64,000 nucleotides of DNA from Dechloromonas sp. ZY10. Lineage in GTDB: Bacteria; Pseudomonadota; Gammaproteobacteria; Burkholderiales; Rhodocyclaceae. The notes under the pieces are model-generated. The model had not been told where the DNA came from. It searched no databases and was given only the letters and a program-made list of their open reading frames with translations. Below are positions 42,201-54,900 of the stretch, piece after piece (position 1 is the stretch's first letter; every line of letters begins with the position of its first letter). The stretch lies in NCBI RefSeq assembly GCF_041378895.1, contig NZ_CP144212.1, forward strand, positions 2,155,501 through 2,219,500, in the 5' to 3' direction. The translations under genes and the position numbers were made by a program.

Positions 42201-45200
42201 TTACCACTGGATTTTATCGATGTTATCGAAGGTGATATCACCGTTTTCCGTATGGATCACACCGGCTTTGCCATTGGTATCGAAGATGCCGTGCTCGCTG
42301 GCATTGACCACCTGCTGCCCTTCAACCTCCAGCGTCCAAGCACCGGATTGCAACGAGGCCGCCGGACCTCCACCGATGTCGATCTCGATGACGTCGGTCC
42401 AAGCCCCCTTCCCGCCATCCACCGTTACATCACCTTCGAAATCACGGAAGAGGAAAGTATCGTTGCCATCCCCACCGTGCAGTTCGACATCGGTAAAGCT
42501 TCCGGCAAAAGTGTCATTGCCGGCTCGACCATACAGCGTGGCATCCTCAAAGGTTCCATCAAGGCTAACCGGTCGGATATCCGTGCTGCTACCGATATCG
42601 GGCTTGCTCCAGTTGAGATCATCCTCTGCAACCACCTGGACATTCCTACCGCCAAAAGTGGTGCCGCCGCCAGTCAGATAAGGGGAAAGCCCTTCGCTGG
42701 ATGGGGTGATCTGGTGACCGTCCGCATCATAGAACCGGGTTCCGGCCTTGATGTAGTAATCGTTCACTTCACCACCATAAAGGCGCTCGACTTCTGCAAC
42801 ATAACCTTCCGGGTGCGCCGGATTCTTGATATCACCTCCGTAGCAATCGATCTTGACGGCCAAAACACTACCATCGGCCTTCTCGACCAACATCAGAACA
42901 TTGGAAATGGCATACGGAATCTGCGTTGCCGTCGCAGGCATTGCATCGTCATCGATAATCGTTGTCACCACCGCAGTCTTGTCGTAACTGACCAGATCGT
43001 AGCTACCCGCATTGCTCCAGTCATTACCCAGCTTAAGCGTGAACTGCTCGTTACTGTCGGCATGCGCATCATCAATCACATTGATCCTGAAGGTGCTGCC
43101 CACCGTAGCCTTGAGCGTTGCTGCCGAGGCATAGTCAACCCCTAGGGTCGCGCTATTTCCAGCCCCTCCGACCTCGACAGTGACCGTTCCACCGGGCTGG
43201 CTCGCCAGCGGGTGACCAGCGGCATCCACGGCAAGAACCACATAACTGCCGGTGCTCGGGAAGACGCACGACTCACCCTGCTCAGCAAGGGTATTGGCAT
43301 GCACGTACTTGCCATCAACCACCGCAAACAGTTGCAGATTAGCGCTGAGTTCAATCGGCGCATCCTTGCCGTCAATGTTGATCGTCAGCGTGCTGTCAAC
43401 GCTGTCTCCATCCTTGTCGATCACCTTGTAGCTAAATGTATGCGTCAAATCCTGACCATTAGCCAACAGCACCTTGGTCTCCGGATTAAGCACAAACTTG
43501 TAGCCACCCTGCGCATCAACCTCCAGTGTCCCGTACGGATTCGAAAGGTCACCCCAGACAATTCCGCCCAGACCATCTGCTCCAGGCTTCGCACACACCG
43601 TGCCGCTCAACGATTCGGTTTCTGCGGTCGACTGAATGCTGCCGTAAATACCAAAGGTATTGTTTGCACCTTCGTTGGTATAGATCGTCTTAACGAAATT
43701 ACCTGCGGCATCCTTGAAACCCTCAAGGTGGAAGGTATATTCCCGTCCCTCGATATTCACAACGACGTTGTCCTGCGGCAGCTTGATGATGTCTCGCGAC
43801 TTCATCGCATCGCCACTGTTCGGTGTTTCAGTGTGATCGAGCAACAGATCCAGCGTGACCGGAACCACATTCGTCACCCCGTTGATCTCAACCTCGAGAT
43901 CCAGCTTCAGGTGTACCGTGTCCAGCTGCGAACTGCTGGAAGTAATCGTCCAATTGTTGTGCGTGAAGTCGGCCAGTTTGAATACACTGCCCGCATCCAC
44001 TTCAGCCCCCTGACCGGAAGCAAAGCTCGGGTTATCCACCAGCGTATAGCCTGATTGCTGTTGGTCTGGAGAGGCTTTCGTGCCCCAACTGAGCTTATCA
44101 ACATAGGTATCCGCATCCGTATTCGTCGCCGTCACCTGACCGGTGCCGTTCTCGAATGCTGGACTGGTAAACCCTGCCTTCAGGTTTTTCACCACGATGT
44201 GGTCAAGTTCAACTTCCATCGTCCGCGAAGGCGTACATGCGACCGGTCGATCATCTTCCACCGTCACCGTCAGGCTGCCACTGCTGGTCGCCTTGCCATC
44301 ACTTGCGACAATTCCTACGTTGAACGACACGGCATCTTCGCTACCCGTATTCGGATGATCAATCGGTGCCGACTGCTTGACCTGATAATTACCCTGATCG
44401 TCAATCGTGATTCGCATCACTTCGGTTCCAGCAGCCTTGCCTACCAGCAACTGCGAACCCTGCCCCTCCCAAACAACCGTCACGCCGCCCGAACTCAGGC
44501 TGCCGACCGGTTGATTCAGGCTCAATGCCACGGCATCGCCATCAGCATCCGAGAAAGTCACGACACCGGAAACCGTAGTCACATCGGTCGTATCGGGATT
44601 ACCGGTTGCATCCTTGATCCCGCCAGCCAATCCTTCGTCCGAAACATGGACGGCCGCTGATCCAACCTTCGGGCCCACGTTGATTCCGTTGCTGCTCTCG
44701 TCAACAATCGTTGTCGTGACCTGACCACTGTACTTTACCGTATCGTACTGCCCGGCCTGACTCCAGTCGTTGCTCAGCGACAGCGAGAATTGCTCCTTCG
44801 CTTCGGCAACCATATCCCCAACGGCAGAGATGCTGAAGGTCGTCCCAACTGTGGCCTTCACCGTTGCCGCCGAAGCATAGTCGCTACCCAGTGCTGCCGT
44901 ATCACCTGCACCACCGACTTTTACCGTAACCGTTCCGCCAGGCTGTGTCGTCAGCGGTTGGCCAGCACCATCAACTGCCAGTACCACATAGCTACCAGTG
45001 CTTGGCAAACCGCCTGACACCCCGGGCTCCGCAATCGCATTGGCATTCACATACTTGCCATCAACCACCGCAAACAGCTGCAGATTAGCGCTGAGTTCAA
45101 TCGGCGCATCCTTGCCGTCAATGTTGATCGTCAGCGTGCTGTCAACGCTGTCTCCATCCTTGTCGATCACCTTGTAGCTAAATGTGTGCGTCAAATCCTG

Positions 45201-48200
45201 ACCATTAGCCAACAGCACCTTGGTCTCCGGATTAAGCACAAACTTGTAGCCACCCTGCGCATCAACCTCCAGTGTCCCGTACGGATTCGAAAGGTCACCC
45301 CAGACAATTCCGCCCAGACCATCTGCTCCAGGCTTCGCACACACCGTGCCGCTCAACGATTCGGTTTCTGCGGTCGACTGAATGCTGCCGTAAATACCAA
45401 AGGTATTGTTTGCACCTTCGTTGGTATAGATCGTCTTAACGAAATTACCTGCGGCATCCTTGAAACCCTCAAGGTGGAAGGTATATTCCCGTCCCTCGAT
45501 ATTCACAACGACGTTGTCCTGCGGCAGCTTGATGATGTCTCGCGACTTCATCGCATCGCCACTGTTCGGTGTTTCAGTGTGATCGAGCAACAGATCCAGC
45601 GTGACCGGAACCACATTCGTCACCCCGTTGATCTCAACCTCGAGATCCAGCTTCAGGTGTACCGTGTCCAGCTGCGAACTGCTGGAAGTAATCGTCCAAT
45701 TGTTGTGCGTGAAGTCGGCCAGTTTGAATACACTGCCCGCATCCACTTCAGCCCCCTGACCGGAAGCAAAGCTCGGGTTATCCACCAGCGTATAGCCTGA
45801 TTGCTGTTGGTCTGGAGAGGCTTTCGTGCCCCAACTGAGCTTATCAACATAGGTATCCGCATCCGTATTCGTCGCCGTCACCTGACCGGTGCCGTTCTCG
45901 AATGCTGGACTGGTAAACCCTGCCTTCAGGTTTTTCACCACGATGTGGTCAAGTTCAACTTCCATCGTCCGCGAAGGCGTACATGCGACCGGTCGATCAT
46001 CTTCCACCGTCACCGTCAGGCTGCCACTGCTGGTCGCCTTGCCATCACTTGCGACAATTCCTACGTTGAACGACACGGCATCTTCGCTACCCGTATTCGG
46101 ATGATCAATCGGTGCCGACTGCTTGACCTGATAATTACCCTGATCGTCAATCGTGATTCGCATCACTTCGGTTCCAGCAGCCTTGCCTACCAGCAACTGC
46201 GAACCCTGCCCCTCCCAAACAACCGTCACGCCGCCCGAACTCAGGCTGCCGACCGGTTGATTCAGGCTCAATGCCACGGCATCGCCATCAGCATCCGAGA
46301 AAGTCACGACACCGGAAACCGTAGTCACATCGGTCGTATCGGGATTACCGGTTGCATCCTTGATCCCGCCAGCCAATCCTTCGTCCGAAACATGGACGGC
46401 CGCTGATCCAACCTTCGGGCCCACGTTGATTCCGTTGCTGCTCTCGTCAACAATCGTTGTCGTGACCTGACCACTGTACTTTACCGTATCGTACTGCCCG
46501 GCCTGACTCCAGTCGTTGCTCAGCGACAGCGAGAATTGCTCCTTCGCTTCGGCAACCATATCCCCAACGGCAGAGATGCTGAAGGTCGTCCCAACTGTGG
46601 CCTTCACCGTTGCCGCCGAAGCATAGTCGCTACCCAGTGCTGCCGTATCACCTGCACCACCGACTTTTACCGTAACCGTTCCGCCAGGCTGTGTCGTCAG
46701 CGGTTGGCCAGCACCATCGACTGCCAGTACCACATAGCTACCAGTGCTTGGCAAACCGCCTGACACCCCGGGCTCCGCAATCGCATTGGCATTCACATAC
46801 TTGCCATCAACCACCGCAAACAGCTGCAGATTCGCCTGCGTCGGAACAGAGGCATAACTGGAGTCCATGTTGATCGTCAAAGTGGCATCCGAGCGGTCGC
46901 CATCCTTATCCAGGATCACATAATGGAATTGATCGTCGGCCACGCCAACTGCGTCGTATTTAACTCCTTTGACAAAATAGTCACTGCTATCCGCCGCATT
47001 AATCGCAGGATTTGCATAGGGTTTGGACGTAAAGACGAGGTATTGGAAATTCCCGCCATTGGCCAGTTCGATCGTCGCAAAACCTTGATGCTCGTTGTAG
47101 TACTCGACCGTCGAAGCATTGAGGGTTCCAGAACCGACAAGTTTCCCTGAAGAGTCAAATGCCTCCCAGCGTCCCTGCTCACTATCGCCAGCAACACCGC
47201 CATTGTCGTTTTTGTAGAGATTACTCAGTTCAACGACTGCTTTATTGGCTGATGTCTTGAGATCGACTGCCAAGGCCTCACTGGTTCCAGTCTTGCTGTC
47301 GTAGTTGATCTGCTCAGGAACAGGCATGTTGTTCTGAGTTCCAACGACGCCAAGACCACTCCCTTGGTGACTGACTGCGACATTGCTGTTGGCAAGATTC
47401 AGAGAACCATCCGCATTGGTATAACTTCTGCCAAAACTGAAGGCCTTCAGATCCACCGCCCCCCAACCAGCCTGTTCCGATACCGTATGCGTAGATACTG
47501 GCGGGTTGGTCACCTCATAGGTATAGCTACCATCGCGATAGACATGCAATACACCGTGATCACCAGCGATCTCAAGGTATTGCTTGCCATTTGCATCGAC
47601 TTTTACATCAGCAGGATTATCAAAGCTGACCTGATGTCCGTTATGACTGACATCGACCAATTGGGCCTTGACATCCGGCCCCTGGCTATCCTGAACCAAA
47701 TCTGCATCGGCATCGCCAGCGCCGGTAATCACATTTCCTACTGTAACGGCACCATCACGAGCCTCTACGTGATCAAGGTCGTCAAGTGCATCAGGAGCAC
47801 CATCAAGAAGGTTGATTGACTGCTTGGCATAGAACAACTGGTCGCTACCTGCAGCTTTTGCGGCGTAGGTAAACCCTTCGCCGGCAAGCGAATCGGTCGC
47901 AGAGTGATCAGCACTTGCGGGAGGCAAGTACGTCCATGTCCCATCGGCATTGACTGTCAGAGCCCCTCCGTGCTCAGTCGTCACGGTTTCACCCGCGAGC
48001 GCCGTCGCAGTAGCACCTCCTTGGGCGGCGTACTGGAAGGACACGACTTCTGGATGAGTACCAAGGTGATCGTTATCTAGGACGTTACCAGTCAAACCAA
48101 CCGAAGCACCTTCCTGTACCTGGGCCGCACTATCGTCGACTGCAGCGGAAGGCTCTGGCGTCGTCTCAGGCTTCGTCGTCTCAGGCTTCGTCGTCTCAGG

Positions 48201-50504
48201 CTTCGTCGTCTCAGGCTTCGTCGTCTCAGGCTTGGTCGTCTCAGGCTTGGTCGTCTCAGGCTTGGTCGTCTCAGGCTTCGTCGTCTCAGGCTTCGTCGTC
48301 TCAGGCTTGGTCGTCTCAGGCTTCGTCGTCTCAGGCTTGGTCGTCTCAGGCTTCGTCGTCTCAGGCTTGGTCGTCTCAGGCTTCGTCGTCTCAGGCTTGG
48401 TCGTCTCAGGCTTCGTCGTCTCAGGCTTCGTCGTCTCAGGCTTCGTCGTCTCAGGCTTCGTCGTCTCAGGCTTCGTCGTCTCAGGCTTCGTCGTCTCAGG
48501 CTTGGTCGTCTCAGGCTTGGTCGTCTCAGGCTTCGTCGTCTCAGGCTTCGTCGTCTCAGGCTTGGTCGTCTCAGGCTTCGTCGTCTCAGGCTTCGTCGTC
48601 TCAGGCTTCGTCGTCTCAGGCTTGGTCGTCTCAGGCTTGGTCGTCTCAGGCTTGGTCGTCTCAGGCTTGGTCGTCTCAGGCTTGGTCGTCTCAGGCTTCG
48701 TCGTCTCAGGCTTCGTCGTCTCAGGCTTGGTCGTCTCAGGCTTGGTCGTCTCAGGCTTGGTCGTCTCAGGCTTGGTCGTCTCAGGCTTCGTCGTCGTTGG
48801 GGTCGGCGTTGGAGTCTCAGTGACCGTCGGAGTCGGCGTCGGGGTCTCGGTGACCGTCGGCGTGGGCGTCGGAGTCTCGGTGACCGTCGGCGTGGGCGTC
48901 GGGGTTTCGGTGACCGTCGGCGTGGGCGTCGGGGTTTCGGTGACTGTCGGAGTCGGCGTCGGGGTTTCGGTAACCGTCGGCGTGGGCGTCGGGGTCTCAG
49001 TGACCGTCGGGGTCGGCGTCGGGGTCTCGGTGACCGTCGGGGTCGGCGTCGGAGTTTCGGTGACCGTCGGCGTGGGCGTCGGGGTCTCGGTGACCGTCGG
49101 AGTCGGCGTCGGAGTCTCGGTGACCGTCGGCGTGGGCGTCGGGGTCTCAGTGACCGTCGGGGTCGGCGTCGGGGTCTCGGTGACCGTCGGGGTCGGCGTC
49201 GGGGTCTCAGTGACCGTCGGAGTCGGCGTCGGAGTTTCAGTGACCGTCGGGGTCGGCGTCGGGGTCTCGGTGACCGTCGGCGTGGGCGTCGGGGTTTCGG
49301 TGACCGTCGGCGTGGGCGTCGGGGTCTCAGTGACCGTCGGAGTCGGCGTCGGGGTCTCAGTGACCGTCGGGGTCGGCGTCGGAGTCTCGGTGACCGTCGG
49401 GGTCGGCGTCGGAGTCTCGGTGACCGTCGGGGTCGGCGTCGGGGTTTCGGTAACCGTCGGCGTGGGCGTCGGAGTCTCGGTGACCGTCGGCGTGGGCGTC
49501 GGAGTTTCGGTGACCGTCGGGGTCGGCGTCGGGGTTTCGGTAACCGTCGGCGTGGGCGTCGGGGTCTCGGTGACCGTCGGAGTCGGCGTCGGAGTCTCGG
49601 TGACCGTCGGCGTGGGCGTCGGAGTTTCGGTGACCGTCGGGGTCGGCGTCGGGGTCGGCGTCGGGGTCTCAGTGACCGTCGGGGTCGGCGTCGGAGTCTC
49701 GGTGACCGTCGGGGTCGGCGTCGGGGTTTCGGTAACCGTCGGCGTGGGCGTCGGGGTCTCAGTGACCGTCGGAGTCGGCGTCGGGGTCTCAGTGACCGTC
49801 GGGGTCGGCGTCGGAGTCTCGGTGACCGTCGGCGTGGGCGTCGGAGTTTCGGTGACCGTCGGCGTGGGCGTCGGAGTTTCGGTGACCGTCGGGGTCGGCG
49901 TCGGGGTTTCGGTGACCGTCGGCTTCGGGGCATCAGTAGCCGGGGGCGTGGGCGTTATGCTTGGCCCTACCGGAGGATTCGCTTGGGCAGTTGTCTGTAC
50001 AGCATTACCAAGATCCTGCGCCGACACAACCTCGGGCGTATTTTCCGGTTCCCCTTCAGCAGGCAAAGGGACTACTGTTTCGAATACCCTAGGATCTCTT
50101 TCAGGACCATTCCTTGGCGGCTCGTTCTGAAAATCGATCTCGGCCGCTGGTAGCGGCTGATCCACCAATGGCACGGGAATTTGCGCGCCAGCGGATCCAT
50201 CATCAAAAATCGGAGGCCGCTTGCCAGCCTCTACGCCAGTAGGGTCAATGGCCAAGCCTTCGTCCGGAATCACAAACGGATCAACCACCCCCGCCCTGGT
50301 TCCATCCTCAAGGTAGCCCGTATCAGTCTGGAGGTTTTCCAGCCCGCTGTCTTCCGCTGCGGAAGGCGCCTTGATTACATCATCAACAGACTCGGCAGCC
50401 TTCCCCTCCTGGCGGCTAAGCACCGTCATCTCGTCAAACAGCAGCGACTCCTGCTGAGTGTTATTTTGTGACGTGAAATCGTTTTGTTGATGTTGTTCGG
50501 CCAT
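42201..50504 (-). CDS. Giant RTX-type adhesin secreted by type I system
   Basis: The 2767-residue protein has no N-terminal signal peptide. Order: a Pro/Asp-rich N-terminal part (1-192); about 37 repeats of [10 protein letters not shown] (193-569); 42 repeats of TKPET (570-780); a VCBS/cadherin-like domain with [19 protein letters not shown] (about 790-880); further beta-rich domains; two near-identical 582-residue blocks (1224-2387) with Calx-beta-like and T1SS-143-like parts; a diverged third copy; and a C-terminus with the RTX-type motifs GRAGNDTF and [10 protein letters not shown] before the expected uncleaved secretion signal. Many DxDGD loops suggest Ca2+ binding. The ATG at 50504 has an AGGG site. 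It lies in an operon with the exporter. No LapD/LapG homologue is in the window, and no clear LapA-type retention module was recognised. Confidence 0.92.
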   Translation of the reverse strand: MAEQHQQNDFTSQNNTQQESLLFDEMTVLSRQEGKAAESVDDVIKAPSAAEDSGLENLQTDTGYLEDGTRAGVVDPFVIPDEGLAIDPTGVEAGKRPPIFDDGSAGAQIPVPLVDQPLPAAEIDFQNEPPRNGPERDPRVFETVVPLPAEGEPENTPEVVSAQDLGNAVQTTAQANPPVGPSITPTPPATDAPKPTVTETPTPTPTVTETPTPTPTVTETPTPTPTVTETPTPTPTVTETPTPTPTVTETPTPTPTVTETPTPTPTVTETPTPTPTVTETPTPTPTPTPTVTETPTPTPTVTETPTPTPTVTETPTPTPTVTETPTPTPTVTETPTPTPTVTETPTPTPTVTETPTPTPTVTETPTPTPTVTETPTPTPTVTETPTPTPTVTETPTPTPTVTETPTPTPTVTETPTPTPTVTETPTPTPTVTETPTPTPTVTETPTPTPTVTETPTPTPTVTETPTPTPTVTETPTPTPTVTETPTPTPTVTETPTPTPTVTETPTPTPTVTETPTPTPTVTETPTPTPTVTETPTPTPTVTETPTPTPTVTETPTPTPTVTETPTPTPTTTKPETTKPETTKPETTKPETTKPETTKPETTKPETTKPETTKPETTKPETTKPETTKPETTKPETTKPETTKPETTKPETTKPETTKPETTKPETTKPETTKPETTKPETTKPETTKPETTKPETTKPETTKPETTKPETTKPETTKPETTKPETTKPETTKPETTKPETTKPETTKPETTKPETTKPETTKPETTKPETTKPETTKPETTPEPSAAVDDSAAQVQEGASVGLTGNVLDNDHLGTHPEVVSFQYAAQGGATATALAGETVTTEHGGALTVNADGTWTYLPPASADHSATDSLAGEGFTYAAKAAGSDQLFYAKQSINLLDGAPDALDDLDHVEARDGAVTVGNVITGAGDADADLVQDSQGPDVKAQLVDVSHNGHQVSFDNPADVKVDANGKQYLEIAGDHGVLHVYRDGSYTYEVTNPPVSTHTVSEQAGWGAVDLKAFSFGRSYTNADGSLNLANSNVAVSHQGSGLGVVGTQNNMPVPEQINYDSKTGTSEALAVDLKTSANKAVVELSNLYKNDNGGVAGDSEQGRWEAFDSSGKLVGSGTLNASTVEYYNEHQGFATIELANGGNFQYLVFTSKPYANPAINAADSSDYFVKGVKYDAVGVADDQFHYVILDKDGDRSDATLTINMDSSYASVPTQANLQLFAVVDGKYVNANAIAEPGVSGGLPSTGSYVVLAVDGAGQPLTTQPGGTVTVKVGGAGDTAALGSDYASAATVKATVGTTFSISAVGDMVAEAKEQFSLSLSNDWSQAGQYDTVKYSGQVTTTIVDESSNGINVGPKVGSAAVHVSDEGLAGGIKDATGNPDTTDVTTVSGVVTFSDADGDAVALSLNQPVGSLSSGGVTVVWEGQGSQLLVGKAAGTEVMRITIDDQGNYQVKQSAPIDHPNTGSEDAVSFNVGIVASDGKATSSGSLTVTVEDDRPVACTPSRTMEVELDHIVVKNLKAGFTSPAFENGTGQVTATNTDADTYVDKLSWGTKASPDQQQSGYTLVDNPSFASGQGAEVDAGSVFKLADFTHNNWTITSSSSQLDTVHLKLDLEVEINGVTNVVPVTLDLLLDHTETPNSGDAMKSRDIIKLPQDNVVVNIEGREYTFHLEGFKDAAGNFVKTIYTNEGANNTFGIYGSIQSTAETESLSGTVCAKPGADGLGGIVWGDLSNPYGTLEVDAQGGYKFVLNPETKVLLANGQDLTHTFSYKVIDKDGDSVDSTLTINIDGKDAPIELSANLQLFAVVDGKYVNANAIAEPGVSGGLPSTGSYVVLAVDGAGQPLTTQPGGTVTVKVGGAGDTAALGSDYASAATVKATVGTTFSISAVGDMVAEAKEQFSLSLSNDWSQAGQYDTVKYSGQVTTTIVDESSNGINVGPKVGSAAVHVSDEGLAGGIKDATGNPDTTDVTTVSGVVTFSDADGDAVALSLNQPVGSLSSGGVTVVWEGQGSQLLVGKAAGTEVMRITIDDQGNYQVKQSAPIDHPNTGSEDAVSFNVGIVASDGKATSSGSLTVTVEDDRPVACTPSRTMEVELDHIVVKNLKAGFTSPAFENGTGQVTATNTDADTYVDKLSWGTKASPDQQQSGYTLVDNPSFASGQGAEVDAGSVFKLADFTHNNWTITSSSSQLDTVHLKLDLEVEINGVTNVVPVTLDLLLDHTETPNSGDAMKSRDIIKLPQDNVVVNIEGREYTFHLEGFKDAAGNFVKTIYTNEGANNTFGIYGSIQSTAETESLSGTVCAKPGADGLGGIVWGDLSNPYGTLEVDAQGGYKFVLNPETKVLLANGQDLTHTFSYKVIDKDGDSVDSTLTINIDGKDAPIELSANLQLFAVVDGKYVHANTLAEQGESCVFPSTGSYVVLAVDAAGHPLASQPGGTVTVEVGGAGNSATLGVDYASAATLKATVGSTFRINVIDDAHADSNEQFTLKLGNDWSNAGSYDLVSYDKTAVVTTIIDDDAMPATATQIPYAISNVLMLVEKADGSVLAVKIDCYGGDIKNPAHPEGYVAEVERLYGGEVNDYYIKAGTRFYDADGHQITPSSEGLSPYLTGGGTTFGGRNVQVVAEDDLNWSKPDIGSSTDIRPVSLDGTFEDATLYGRAGNDTFAGSFTDVELHGGDGNDTFLFRDFEGDVTVDGGKGAWTDVIEIDIGGGPAASLQSGAWTLEVEGQQVVNASEHGIFDTNGKAGVIHTENGDITFDNIDKIQW
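43344..45089 (-). repeat. Large tandem block, copy 2 (1746 bp)
   Basis: 582 codons from [20 protein letters not shown] to [11 protein letters not shown]. By eye it differs from the block at 45090-46835 at two bases only: 43440 (A) against 45186 (G), and 44973 (A) against 46719 (G); both are silent. A diverged partial third copy continues below 43344. Confidence 0.93.
45090..46835 (-). repeat. Large tandem block, copy 1 (1746 bp)
   Basis: First of the two near-identical adhesin blocks in reading order. It contains a Calx-beta-like part ([12 protein letters not shown]), an [14 protein letters not shown] part and a T1SS-143-like part ([20 protein letters not shown]). Confidence 0.93.
48166..48795 (-). 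repeat. 42 copies of a 15-bp unit encoding TKPET
   Basis: The plus strand reads TCAGGCTTSGTCGTC in exact 15-base periodicity from 48166 to 48795. The only variation is G or C at the ninth base, silent in the protein (Thr codon ACG/ACC change at the wobble base). No spacers. Confidence 0.95.
48796..49925 (-). repeat. About 37 copies of a 30-bp unit encoding [10 protein letters not shown]
   Basis: 30-base periodicity with silent wobble changes (GTCTCG, GTTTCG, GTCTCA and so on). One unit, near 49640-49670, has an extra 12 bases (four residues, TPTP). Half of the residues are Thr, a dense array of possible O-glycosylation sites. Confidence 0.94.
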
Positions 50505-50597
50505 GATCGTAGTCCCTGAGCGCAATACTCGATACGCTCATGCTAAGACACAGCCGCACAACACCAAAGACAGCCGAAAGTTATAGCCCTTACTAAC

Positions 50598-51971
50598 CTA
50601 TCGCTCGTGGAAAGAGCGGGACATTGAATCCACCAAAGGCTTGGTCAGATAAGCCATGAAAGTCTTCTTGCCTGTAATGACCTCGGCCTCAATACTCATC
50701 CCCGGCTGCAAAGGGTAGCGCCCAGGTTGCGAGCCAACATACGACTTATCGAGACTGACCCAGGCACGATAGTAAGTCTTGTTGTCACGATTATCCTCGG
50801 CAGTCACGCTTGAGGCTGAAATGCGCTCCAACTTTCCCGTAGCGTAGCCAAAACGGGTGTAATCGTAGCTGCTGACCCGCATATTCACCGTCTGACCGGT
50901 GCGAACATGCCCAATGTCCTTGGGAGAGATCCTGACCTCCGCCTCCAACGGTGCATCGTCAGGAACGATCTGCATCAGCAATGCACCCGGCTGAATTACC
51001 TGGCCCACCGTCTGCACCTTGAGATCCTGTATGTAGCCTCGGTGCGGAGCCTTTACCACCAGACGGTCGACCCGAGCCTGAAGGCGCAGGATCGACTCCT
51101 CGACCTCCGCGATTTCTGCGCGCACGCTGCCCAACTCCGAAAAGGCCTCGCGCTGCAATTGATTGAGGGTATCGGCACGCCGATTGCGAAACTCGGCCAA
51201 TTCCTGGCGGACCACATTGATTTCTTCGTTGATACGGGCCACTTCACCGTCTGCGGTAATTTGCGCCCGCTTGGTTTCAAGCAAGACGGTACGATTGACC
51301 AGGCGACGCGACGCCAAATCTTCGCGCATGTTGGTCAATTCCGCAGTGATTTTCTGCTGCTCCCGAGCAGCCTTCAGGGCCTCTTCCAGCTGCGCCAACC
51401 GGCGGGTACGCTGCTCAATCTGGCGATCCTGAATCGAAGTGGTGGAATCCCTGGCCGCTTGCTGTGCACGGAAAGCATCCTGCTGCCCGGCCAATAGCTG
51501 AGCAAAACCATTGCCGGAATCGGAAAACTGGGGTTTGCGCCCCTCGGCGAATGCCTCAAGGCGTTCCGCACGCAAAGACAGCGCAGTGCGCCGCGCCTCC
51601 ATCTGCGCCAAGTCGGCATTGGCCTGAGAACCATCGATCTTCAGCAGAACCTGCCCGGCCTGTACCAAACTTCGTTCCTGGACCGCGATTTCCGAAACGA
51701 CGCCACCATCCATATGCTGAACCACCTTGATTTTACCGACCGGCAAAATCTCTCCCGGGGCTCTGGCGACTTCGGTAATCTCGGTGACTGCGGCCCACAG
51801 GATGAAAGCGCTGACGGTAACCGCCGCAACGCTGAGCAAAGGACGAACAAAGGAGGGGACCACCTCCTCCTCGATCTGCGCGGTCTCAGACAGCAAGCGA
51901 CGCTCGCGGCTGCCCAAGGCTGCTTTACCCTGCATTTTTTCCGGATTGTTCTGTTGTTTCTTGAAAATCAT
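50598..51971 (-). CDS. HlyD-family membrane fusion protein of the type I system
   Basis: The 457-residue adaptor has an N-terminal membrane helix (about residues 43-63, PLLSVAAVTVSAFILWAAV), a lipoyl half-motif (VVQHMDGGVVSEIAVQERS), a long coiled coil (about 115-300), a second lipoyl half with VKAPHRGYIQDLKVQTVG, and a C-terminal barrel ending in SMSRSFHER. It connects the ABC exporter to the outer membrane channel. It overlaps the exporter gene by 4 bases (ATGA). The 93 bases between it and the adhesin contain no strong promoter, so they are probably co-transcribed. Confidence 0.93.
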   Translation of the reverse strand: MIFKKQQNNPEKMQGKAALGSRERRLLSETAQIEEEVVPSFVRPLLSVAAVTVSAFILWAAVTEITEVARAPGEILPVGKIKVVQHMDGGVVSEIAVQERSLVQAGQVLLKIDGSQANADLAQMEARRTALSLRAERLEAFAEGRKPQFSDSGNGFAQLLAGQQDAFRAQQAARDSTTSIQDRQIEQRTRRLAQLEEALKAAREQQKITAELTNMREDLASRRLVNRTVLLETKRAQITADGEVARINEEINVVRQELAEFRNRRADTLNQLQREAFSELGSVRAEIAEVEESILRLQARVDRLVVKAPHRGYIQDLKVQTVGQVIQPGALLMQIVPDDAPLEAEVRISPKDIGHVRTGQTVNMRVSSYDYTRFGYATGKLERISASSVTAEDNRDNKTYYRAWVSLDKSYVGSQPGRYPLQPGMSIEAEVITGKKTFMAYLTKPLVDSMSRSFHER

Positions 51972-54900
51972 TTGCCCGCTCCCATCGAGAGCTTTCCTTT
52001 GACACTATCGTAATTCCCCATTGCGACAATGGAGCCCTGATTCATGACCACCACCATATCCGCCAAGCGCATATGACTAGGACGATGTGAAACGATGAGC
52101 AATGTTGCCCGCCCTCGCAACCACTCAATGCAATGCTGGAGATAAGCTTCACCCACATCGTCCAGCCCGGTACCCGGCTCATCAAGCATGACCACCGGTG
52201 CCGGCCGCAGAATTGTTCTGGCCAGTACCAGACGCTGCTTGAAGCCGTTCGGAAGCTGATCAGCCCGACTGCTCGCAATCCGGGTGTTTAATCCTTCCGG
52301 CAAAGCCTCGATATCTGAACGCAAGCCCGTCATTTCGATTGCCCAGACCAACTCCTCGTCCGTCGCTGCGGGATTCGACAAGCGGAGGTTTTGCGCCACT
52401 GTCCCATAGAACAATTCACACTGCTGGGGCATGTAGCTGATCTGACTACGCAAGTCGCTGATCTGCATCTGGCGAATATCAACGCTATCGAGTCTGATTG
52501 TCCCTGCTTGCGGAACAAAGGCACGCGTCAGCAATTTAAGCAGGGAGGACTTGCCGGATGCGTTGGGTCCCGTAATCACCACCACCTGCCCCGGTTCGAC
52601 ATCAAAGCTCACCCCCAGCAAAGCAGGATCGGCATCGGTGGTGTAACGGAAAGAGACTCGTGAATAGCTGATGCTACCCTGGGTAGGAGGTCGGATGGTT
52701 TGCCGGACTCCGGTATCGTGTTCGGCCTGCATCCGCATCAATGCCTCGACCTGCTGCATGCTTGAACGGATCTTGATCAACGAGGTGGCGGCCGAGAAGA
52801 AATTCTGCATTGGACCGGTCAGGCGCCAAACCAGCATCATGGTGGCAATCATGACACCACCGGTAACAACCCCTTCAATCGTCATGTAGGCAGCCGTCGC
52901 CAGAGTCCCCAAGCCAGTCGCCGTTCCCAACGCCTGGCTGATGCCGCTGATCCGAGCCTGGGACTGAGCATCGCGATAATTTTCCTTGACCGCCCTGGCA
53001 CTCAGTTGCCGGAAGCGCTCCAGCCAAACCTCACGACACCCTACTGAGCGGATGGTCCGGATTTGCGAAACGGTTTCGTTCAAGAACTCCGAACGAGCGG
53101 TTACCGCATGCGTGGAAACATTCAGCAAACGCTGCTGGGTGGTATGACTGAACCAGGCCAACCCGGCAAACATCATGCCGGTTATGAAAACAACAATCAG
53201 CGCCTGCGGACAGAGAATGGCGATTGCAACCAAAATCACAATATTGGCCGGCATGTCAAAAGCCATCACCGAAAGGGGCCCGAGGAAGAACTCCCGCAAG
53301 CTTTCGAAGCTGCGAATACGGCTGACCTGTTTGTTCACCGAGGCACCTTCGGTTGCAGCCACCGGCAAATTGATAATCTTGCGGAAGACGCTGGTTCCCA
53401 CAACAAACTCTGTCCTGCCTCCGACATAGGCACTGACCTCACCCTTCAAACGACAAAGAACGAAGTCGAGGACGAGAACCAGCAACACCCCCAACAGCAG
53501 ATAGAACAACATTTCCGTATCCTGCGTCGGCAAGACATGGTCGAAAATGCTTTTTACAAACAAGGGCGGAGCCAATGCCAAAATCGTGTTGAACACGGTC
53601 AACACGAAGGCGAGCAAAATATGCTTGCGGAACCGGAACAGCAGATTCCCAAACCAGGAGCCGCCGACCGCTGGCTTGTTTTTGCTGGCATGCGGGTCGA
53701 TTTTTGGGAAGACGTACAGATGCCCGGCCAGTTTTTCCGGCTCGATCAAACGTTCCTCCATCACGCCACCGTCGAAACAACGCAACCGCCCGTCCGGCAT
53801 TCGTTCCAAGATGACCAGAGCAGGCTGCGCATCCCCCGAAAAGAGACAAGGGAAGAATCTTTCGTCCAGACGATCAAGATGAGTTGCAATGTGCCTGGGC
53901 GGCAAATCGAGATTGGCCATCACCGAGCACAGCCCCGAGATGTCCAGGCGCGGCAGCATATGCGGCAACGCCTCTGCCAGTTGCTTCACGTCGCCTTGCC
54001 AGCCCAGGGCCTGCAATAGTTTTGGCAGACAGCGGGAGTAATCATTGGCCTCAGGGAAATGATTCGAAACAATCTGTTCCAAACCTAAAATCGTTGCCGG
54101 CCGGTCCGCGGCACGCAGCTCGATCCGCTTGTTTTCAGCGCTTTCGGTCAAGTCATGATTCGATTTCGGGGTGGCAGTCAGCTGCCCTTCCTCCAGGAAG
54201 AGAACCCGATCCGCCATGCTCAACAAAGATGGCCGATGAGTCACCAAAATCAGGGTAGATTCTCCCTTGCGCTTTTCGAGATAACTACGCAATGCCTGAT
54301 CCCCCGGCATATCCAGGGTGATATTGGCCTCATCGAAAAGAATGACACTAGGGTTCCGGATCAACACCCGAACAATCGAGATCAATTGCTTGATCCCTGC
54401 CGGCAGGGTATCGGCATTACTTTCCCCCAGCGGCGTTTCATAACCCATACGCAAACCGGCAACCACGCGGTCGAGCCCCAACTGCTGCGCCATCTCAAGT
54501 GCAGCCGCATTCAGGCTGCTGTCGAACATGGTCATGTTCTGCAAGATCGTGCCACTGATGATGCTGCCATTTTGATTCAACAAACCAATTTGGCAGTGCA
54601 CACTCTCGATATCGAATTCCGACAACAGGCGGCCATCCACCCTGACCTCGCCGCTATCCGGCCAGTCCAGACCGTTCAGCAAGGCCAGCAAGCTACTCTT
54701 GCCGCTGCCGCTGTCGCCGCGAATGGCAACGCACTCGCCAGCCCTGACCGATAGTGACAGACCATCAAACAACGGAGCATTTTTGCCATAGCGCAAGCTG
54801 ATGTCGAGCAGTTCCAAACGCTCCTTCATCGGTGGCATCGCCGGCCGCTTGCCTTCGTCCTCCGCCGGCATATCGGCAATTTCCTGCAGGCGACCACGCG

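Noticed and set aside
48166-49925. CRISPR-like regular repeats
   Set aside because: There are no spacers; the units are directly contiguous and translate in frame inside one protein.
48092-49933. Minus-strand Arg/Pro-rich frame of 613 codons
   Set aside because: Another frame of the same repeats, overlapping the adhesin in its own strand.
48232-50130. 632-codon plus-strand frame of VSGFVVSG and [10 protein letters not shown] repeats
   Set aside because: It is the mirror of the 15-bp and 30-bp repeats in the adhesin gene; the unit lengths keep other frames open by chance, and there are no domain features.
42201-50504. Adhesin region as horizontally acquired by an insertion sequence or phage
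   Set aside because: No transposase, integrase, tRNA target or flanking repeat was found at either edge, so only the gene content, not mobility, can be stated.
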